From contig NC_079505.1 in the NCBI RefSeq assembly GCF_030052815.1, positions 63,671,309-63,735,308 of the forward strand: a stretch of 64,000 nucleotides of DNA, read 5' to 3'. The stretch's first letter is position 1. Every line of letters starts with the position of its first letter. This document shows, piece after piece, positions 56,875-64,000 of this stretch. Position numbers and translations under genes: made by a program. This DNA comes from Hevea brasiliensis. Its lineage: Eukaryota > Streptophyta > Magnoliopsida > Malpighiales > Euphorbiaceae. The notes beneath the pieces were generated by a model, which worked only from the letters and a program-made list of their open reading frames with translations, ran no database searches and was not told the DNA's origin.

Positions 56875-58928
56875 GTGAAGGGGTTTTCTATGTTATCTTC
56901 TCCACTGACCAAACTGCTTTGGAAAGATGTAAAATTTCAGTGGACTGATAAATGGCAGCAAAGTTTTGATGAGTTGAAGAAGTGTTTGACTGAAGCTCCA
57001 GTTCTCACTTTACCTACTCTGGGTAAAGAATACACACTTTATAGTGATGCTTCTCACAATGGGTTAGGCTGTGTACTGATGCAAGATCGGAATGTCATTG
57101 CTTATGCATCACGCCAGCTGAAACCGCATGAGAGGAACTACCCAACACATGATCTGGAGCTAGCAGCTATTGTTTTTGCTCTGAAGATCTGGAGACACTA
57201 TTTGTATGGGGAGAAATGCTACATTTACACAGATCACAAGAGCTTGAAGTACTTAGGCACCCAGAAGGAATTAAATTTGAGGCAGAGGAGATGGTTAGAA
57301 CTCATTAAAGACTATGATTGCTTAATAGACTATCAGCCAGGGAAAGCAAATGTGGTGGCTGATGCCTTAAGTCGCAAGACTATGGCAAGTCTCAGAGTTT
57401 CTCCTTTGTCCATGGTATATGAATTGAAAGCACAGCATGCCAGTTTAGAGATTGATGATGAGGGACAGACAGTAGTTGCATGGCATGTACAGCCAGTGTT
57501 GATTGATCAGATCAGAATGGCTGCTCAGAGTGATGTTAAGTATCAGAAGCTACTGAAAGAAGTCCAGCAGGGCAAGAAACCTGAATTCTCTGTGAGAGAT
57601 GATGGTTTATTACTACATCAGGGTAGAATGTGCGTTCCTAGTGATGTGGAATTGAGACAAGTCATTATGAAGGAAGCACATGAGTCTCCATTTGCTATGC
57701 ACCCTGGTGGAACTAAAATGTACAGAGGGCTGAAAGAGCATTACTGGTGGATGGGTATGAAGAGAGATATAGTTGAATTTGTTTCCAAATGCCTAACTTG
57801 TCAGCAAGTAAAGGCAGAACATCAAGTTCCAGCTGGTTTGTTACACCCTTTGTCAGTACCAGAGTGGAAATGGGAACGAATAACTATGGATTTTGTTACA
57901 GGACTCCCAAGGACACAGAGTAGTCATGATGCAGTATGGGTTATAGTTGACAGATTGACTAAGTCTGCTCACTTTTTGCCAGTTCGGATGGACTATAGGC
58001 TAGAAAGATTGGCCAGATTGTACATATATGAGATTGTAAAATTGCATGGAGTGCCAGTATCAATTGTATCTGACAGAGATCCTAGGTTCACTTCTAGATT
58101 CTAGGGTAGTCTTCAGAGAGCCCTAGGAACTAGATTGAACTTCAGCACAGCATTCCACCCACAGACAGATGGCCAGTCTGAAAGGGTTATTTAGATATTG
58201 GAGGATATGCTACGGGCTTGTGTGATTAAGTTTGAAGGTAGTTGGGATACACACTTGCCTTTGATTGAGTTTGCTTATAACAACAACTACCAATCAAGTA
58301 TTGGGATGCCTCCATATGAAGCTTTGTATGGCAGAAAGTGCAGAACTCCCTTATGTTGGGATGAAGTAGGTGAAAGGAAGATGATTGGGCCAGAGATTGT
58401 TTAGCAGACAGAGGAAAAGATCAGATTGATCAGAGATAGACTCAAGGCTGCATCAGACCGTCAGAAGTCCTATGTTGATTTGAAAAGAAGAGATATTGAA
58501 TATGCAGTGGGTGATAAAGTATTCCTCAAAGTTTCTCCTTGGAAGAGGATTATGAGATTTGGCAGAAAGGGGAACTGAGTCCTCGTTTCATCGGACCATA
58601 TGAGGTTCTGGAAAGAGTGGGTCCTTTGGCATATCGGTTGGCATTACCTCCAGAGCTAGCAAGGATACACAGCGTCTTCCATGTGTCCATGTTAAGGAGG
58701 TACAGATCCGACCCATCTCATGTACTATCAGTTGAAGAGATTGAAGTAAATCCAGACCTCTCATATGAGGAAGAACCCATAAAACTTCTGGCTTATGAGG
58801 TGAAGCAACTGAGGAACAAACAGATACACCTGGTTAAAGTGCTGTGGAACCATCATTCAGGCCAGGAAGCTACTTGGGAATGTGAAGAGGATATGAGGAG
58901 ACAGCACCCACAGCTATTCAGAGACTAA
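56875..58928 (+). pseudogene. pol: C2 Pol, RNase H, integrase and chromodomain
   Basis: A 409-codon open stretch (56875-58104) has RNase H ([44 protein letters not shown]), integrase zinc finger ([31 protein letters not shown]) and core ([21 protein letters not shown]). TAG at 58102-58104 replaces Trp. Then [23 protein letters not shown], with no intron at the family-A intron site. Another TAG follows GPEIV (58402-58404), a frameshift lies near 58550, and the end is open: FHVSMLRRYRSDPSHVLS, then a chromodomain (EEEPIKLLAYEVKQLRNKQI, VKVLWNHHSGQEATWECEED) and stop at 58926-58928. Confidence 0.94.
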
Positions 58929-58960
58929 TGCCAGGTAAAATTTCGAGACAAAATTTATTT

Positions 58961-58974
58961 AAGGGGGGGAAAAT
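58961..58974 (+). other. C2 polypurine tract
   Basis: AAGGGGGGGAAAAT lies directly before the 3' LTR, 32 bases after the pol stop. Confidence 0.93.
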
Positions 58975-61900
58975 TGTAACACCCCTATGTTCTAGAGTGC
59001 GTTCTCTTGCTCGGTGACTGATGTTGTCCGGACAGCTAGGATGCCTAGAACTACACTTCGTTATGAGTGAGGAGACATAAAATAATGAAATACAAGAAAA
59101 GAAAATACAAGAAAAATAAAGGAAAAATAATAGCAAAGAAATGTAACCAAGTTAAGCGAGCCGAGAACCCTAGCGATGGGTGACCGCACCGGGAAGTCAC
59201 GGCGTAGACCGTTGACTAGCCCTGGACCGCAGGAACCCTGGAAAATATTTTTAGGACTTAAAGAGACATCAATTGAAGTATAAATATCATTAGAAATATC
59301 AAAGAAAAATTAAATAATTAGTACAAAGAAAAGTGAGAAATCGAAAAACGGACAAAACCCGGTGTTACCGAAAAATCGGGAATGTAACCCGAACAGGGGC
59401 ATTATGGTCATTTGACATCCCGAATTGCCTTTTGACCTAAATTTCCATTAAAAATAAATAATATTACACTTGGAAAATATAATAAAAAATTAAATTGGTG
59501 GTACCTAAAGTAAATAGCAAAAATTATGGGTTTAAGTTGGGATAAATGAAAGTTAAACTTATAATATGATTAATTTGAGTAAGTGGACCACTAAGGAATA
59601 AACTAAGAACAAAATGGGCAGGTGTACACCTATTACACAATCTGCAAATTCATTTTCTCCAAATCCTCCATCCATGCCGAAATGAAGAAATGGGAAACCT
59701 CCATTGCCGTTTTGCATGAAGCTTCATCCTCTCCTTCAATTTACCACCAATCATCTAGGTTTCTTCATTAAAGATTACCTCCACATCACAAGGAAGAAGT
59801 AGATACCAATATTAAGAAGTTTTAGTGAAGATTTAGCAAATCCCAACAATAGGTAAGTTTGAGTTTTTGAATATTTCTTTGATAAAGTTTGTATACATGT
59901 TATGGGTGTTTGCTTTGTGAAGGAATTTTTAAGTTTTGAGGAGTTCTTGATATGTCCAATTTTGGACAGCCATGGAGTTCTATATTTGATGAAGTATTCT
60001 TACATATATTTGATGTGGATTCATGTTGAGTAGGGTGATTTAATGTCCTAGTAAGTTAATTCCACATGTATATAGTGATTGTGCACTTGAAATGGAAGTT
60101 GACGAATTGTGGGACACTTTGGCATTGTGGAATATTTCGGCAGCCTTGGGACTCTTTGATGAATGTTGAATTCATGAAGATATTGGATGAATTGTGATAT
60201 TGAGGATTGATGAAAATGTATGTAAATTGGTTGTGGAAATTGTATGTAATAATGAGTAGTGTTTATGTGTATATGTGGTTGTATTTGGACTTTGTAAATT
60301 AGAGTTTTATTTGGTGTATTGAGGATGTTTGTATTCTGCCCAAAGTGACTTTAAGGTGAAGTAGTAAATGGTTTTGGTAATGTACCAAAACAGAATTGGT
60401 AAGGGAAGTGGACTTAGAGTAAGGTAAATGTATAATTGATACATGTTTATGCAATGTAATTAAGGACAGTATGCATTTTAGCCAATAACATTAAATGTGT
60501 AACTCCAATTGGTATGAGACCAATTGGAGGTGAAACTAGGCACAAAATGTGCCAACTTTTATGAAGGAAACATACCAAAATTCGGCTTGTAAGGTAGCTT
60601 GAAAAATGACCAAATCCGGATTTAGTGCAATTGAGGCCTGAAAATTGACCAATTGGGCAGTAGTTAGTGTTTAGGCTATAACTCACTCAAAACAGGTCCA
60701 ATTGACCTGAAATTTTAACCATGAATAGTTAAGACCCATACCTACAAGTCTTATGAAGACACCAAAGCCCAGAAATGACCATAAGCAAGTCAAACAGCTT
60801 GCACAATTTCGGGTCCAAAAACTGGCCGAACCAAAGTTGACCAAATTGACCTAAAATGACCAAATTTTATGCCATTTGACCAGCAATAGTAAAATGACCA
60901 TAACTTGGTCTACATAACTCGGAATGACCTAAAATTTTGCCCCGCGTTCCATAAGACATAGATCTACAAGTTTGTAGTTTTGACCAAAACCCGAAAATCG
61001 AGGGAACTAGGTCGTCCGACTAGGTCAAACTAGTATACCGGAATCCAGCAAGTTGCAATAAAAAGCACTAAACAAGGAAATGAGTTTGGTAAAACGTACC
61101 AACCCTAAAATACTATCGAATGTGACATATTAGTGACACTAAAACCTAATTTACCTAGAACGCATCGAGGATCGATATATTAGGTTGATTAAGCAAATAA
61201 TAACTTTCAGTGAATTACTTATCGAACATTATCGTTAGAGATAATTTAATTTAGTACTGAAACACTTCAAATTGTGTTTCTCAGTTACCAAAGACTCAGG
61301 AAAAGGGAAGGAAACACTGAGTCCAGACCAGGAGACAGTCATCAGAGGTTTGTGCACAACAGCTATTTCTTTTGAATTTTTCAATTGAAATGAATTATGA
61401 CTATTTGTATTTTATTGTTTTAAATTGTGGAAATGTGTTTGAATGAATAATTATTGCTTGAAAAGCATTGTAAATGGTTTGAAACTATGAAAAATTGTTT
61501 GAATGATATTGATGAATACTTATTGATTGAAAAGCATTGGAAATGGTTTGAAACCACAGCTATCATGTATATTGATTGTATTCCTCACTAGCTTGTCTAG
61601 TGGGACGAATTGAATTCCCTCTCTGGCTGAAGTGTTGAGGTGTGTGCCTGTTGAGGACGAATTGGATGAGTACTCATATTTTTGCTAGCTAGCTATGTTA
61701 TTCCTCATTAGTCATCGACTTTTGGGACGAATTGAATATCTCATTAGCCATCGGCTTTTGGGACGAATTGAACTTTGGAACATGATTAAGCTGTGTGTGA
61801 TTTATTGATTTGTATTATGAGATTGTGAAATGGAGTTAAATCCTTATTGACATTCACTGTCTTTTGAAGTTAACTATGTTTTGATCTCTGAGATTTATTG

Positions 61901-62664
61901 TGATATTATGTTAAATTCCTTCTGACACTCATTGTCTTGAATTTAACTATGATTTTACATATCCATCAATTAAATGATTTATGAATTGTGATTTAAAGTT
62001 GTATTTGGTTATTGTTGTGCACCACTGAGACATTATCTCAGCGATAGCATTTTATTGCTGTCGCAGGTAGACAGACAGATAGGGCAGCAGACTAGGCTGC
62101 TAGTACTTCTAGCGAGAGATTACCGGGTATAATGAGTATACCAACATTTTGCATTTTGTACTGTAATGTATGACCAATGTATGTACATATTGTTTTTTGT
62201 TTTGAGCAGTTGTAAATTCAAATTGTACCTTGAAGTTGTAAAATAATTATGAGTTATTTTGACTTGTAAAAATTGTATTATATTTCCTTTATCTCAGTCT
62301 TTGAAAAATCACTGTGGATTTGAGTTGAGAAAAATGTTGTGTTGAGAATATGTTGGAGTTGAGATTTGGAAATATATTGAAGTGCTTTTACAGGTTTTCT
62401 GAAGAACTGTTTTATCCAAAATACAGATGGCACTTTGCCAAAATTTTTACAGAAATTCCAAATAATTCAAATGTGTTAGTTTTATCACTTCAATTCAAAA
62501 AGGTTTTTAACGCCTGTAAATAGTGCTCACCACTGTAAAAGAAGTAAGAAAAGTTTTTAAAATCCCTTGTAGTGTATTTAATGGGTTATCAGTAGACGGA
62601 GTTGGTAATTCATTAGGTATACTACGGGATCATGTTATGCCTTACAGAGGGGTAGGGTGTGACA
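58975..62664 (+). repeat. C2 3' LTR, 3,690 bp
   Basis: Starts TGTAACACCCCTATGTTCTA, ends GTAGGGTGTGACA. It is the longer of the two LTRs and keeps the segment lost from the 5' LTR. No gene lies inside it. Confidence 0.95.
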
Positions 62665-64000
62665 TAACCAGCCAGTACCCAGTGGTGCACCAATCAGAGT
62701 GTATACCATGCGTCAAAGGGAGAAGGCTAAAACGTCAGACGTAGTAGCTGGTATTTTCTCCATTCTTGACCAAGATATATATGTGTTGTTTGATCCTGGC
62801 TCCACACATTCATATGTCAGTGCTAGTGTGAGGAGTTCTACTGCTATTCAGTGTGTACCAATGGACTATGATGTGCTAGTAACTAGTCCATTAGGCCAGG
62901 AGGTCAGGGTAAATAGACTATATAGGGATTGTCCTTTAGTGATCCAAGGACACACTTTTCTGTCTAATTTGATTGAAATGCCCTTTAGAGATTATGACAT
63001 TATCTTGGGCATGGATTGGTTAGCCAGACATCATGCAACGATTGACTATAGACTGAAGACAGTCACTTTTGGTATCCTTTAGTAGGGTGATGTTGTAATA
63101 CATGGGGAGAGGCAGTTATTGCCGTCAAACATCATTTCAGCTGCACTGGCCAGAAAAATGATTAGGAAGGGGTGTGAGGCATACTTGGCACATGTGATAG
63201 ACACCCAAGTGGGTAGTCCAGCATTGAGGGACATCCCTATGGTATGTGACTTTTCGGATATATTTCCTGATGAATTGCTAGGATTACCTTCAGAAAGAGA
63301 AGTGCAGTTTAAGATTGATGTTATGCCTGGTGTGGACCCAATCTCCATAATGCTATATAGAATGGCACCAGCAGAACTAAAAGAATTGAAAGTGCAGTTG
63401 CAAGAGCTGCTTAACAAGGGCTTTATTCGCCCTAGTGTGTCACCTTGCGGAGTGCCAATGTTGTTTGTAAAGAAGAAAGATGGCACTCTTCGGTTATGCA
63501 TTGACTATCGGTAGTTGAATAAGGTCACAATAAAGAATACATACCCATTGCCCCGCATTGATGACTTATTTGATCAGTTGAGGGGTGCAGCTGTGTTCTC
63601 CAAAATTGACCTGAGATCAGGTTATTATCAGCTAAAAGTACAAGAGCAAAGTATTTATAAAACTATCTTTAGAACCCGCTATGGCCATTATGAGTTCTTG
63701 GTCATGCCATTCGGGTTAACTAATGCTCCGGCTGCTTTTATGGATCTGATGAATAATATCTTCAGACCATACCTCGACCAGTTTGTTATGGTATTCATAG
63801 ATGATATATTGGTTTATTCGAGGAATGCATAAGAGCATGATAGATATCTGCTCATTGTACTGCAAACTTTGAGGGAGAAATAGCTATACGCCAAATTGTC
63901 AAAGTGTGAATTTTGGCTGAAAGAAATATCTTTTTTGGGGTATGTAGTATCGGTGGAGAGCATCAAGGTGGATCCTAGCAAGATAGAAGCTGTCCTTAAT
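62665..64000 (+). pseudogene. pol: C1 Pol, protease and RT, runs off the window
   Basis: This is the continuation of C1 after C2, in a single frame from 62699 to the window end. It is broken only by nonsense codons: TAGTAG at 63080-63085, TAG 63512-63514, TAA 63830-63832 and TAG near 63881. Protease: [16 protein letters not shown] near 62787 and [55 protein letters not shown] and [10 protein letters not shown] near 63794. The sequence matches C2 closely and lacks C2's frameshifts. RNase H and integrase would lie beyond 64000. Confidence 0.93.

Larger units (their letters stand above)
50473..62664 (+). mobile_element. family-C chromovirus C2 (Tekay/Del type), structurally complete, 12,192 bp
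   Basis: LTRs of 3,656 and 3,690 bp, Met-tRNA PBS, gag, pol with chromodomain, PPT and duplication TAACC (50468-50472 and 62665-62669). It sits inside another family-C element (C1) between gag and protease. The LTRs are very similar along their length, so it is young relative to its host, yet its genes carry several frameshifts and stops. Confidence 0.96.

Overview
This window is a 64-kb block of plant repetitive DNA. No host protein gene, rRNA or tRNA gene was found. Almost every real coding signal belongs to LTR retrotransposons: Ty1/copia, chromodomain-bearing Ty3/gypsy of Tekay/Del type, and Athila-type Ty3/gypsy. Met-tRNA primer sites, an Asp-tRNA-type primer site in the Athila element, chromodomain polyproteins and Helitron-like ends all point to a flowering plant, probably a eudicot. 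The species cannot be told from the sequence. The region looks like old heterochromatin: most genes are broken, often by C-to-T changes that turn CAG into TAG.

Layout. 1-349 is the 3' end of a family-A gypsy LTR. 350-12341 is a very AT-rich array of about 2.1-2.8-kb units with Helitron-like ends and (TAA)n tracts, interrupted by one copia element (6253-11045, TSD GTAAT). From 12342 to 41897 lies a minus-strand family-A chromovirus complex: a truncated LTR, a gag remnant, a complete 3.2-kb LTR, then a pol gene (A1) split by later insertions. These insertions are a family-C solo LTR on the minus strand (18420-22081, TSD GGTTG), a family-C solo LTR on the plus strand (22581-26281, TSD AGCTT), and an Athila-type element D (26289-39358, TSD CTTAT). 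D itself carries a solo LTR E (31969-33606, TSD GTTCT) and a family-A LTR (26448-29465). A second family-A element, A2, on the plus strand enters the A1 protease region at 41898 and runs to about 49645. There it is fused in frame to the gag of a family-C element, C1. C1 is split by a complete family-C element, C2 (50473-62664, TSD TAACC), and its pol runs off the window end.

The genes do not form a host pathway. Each element once encoded Gag plus protease, reverse transcriptase, RNase H and integrase for its own copying, and all are now pseudogenes except the copia RT/RNase H half, which is one open frame. The points most worth checking are a 74-nt GT-AG intron inside the integrase gene of both family-A copies, a recurrent amber codon at one RT position, the three-LTR complex, the in-frame A2/C1 chimera, the tandem Helitron-like array, and conserved palindromes and hairpins in the LTRs.
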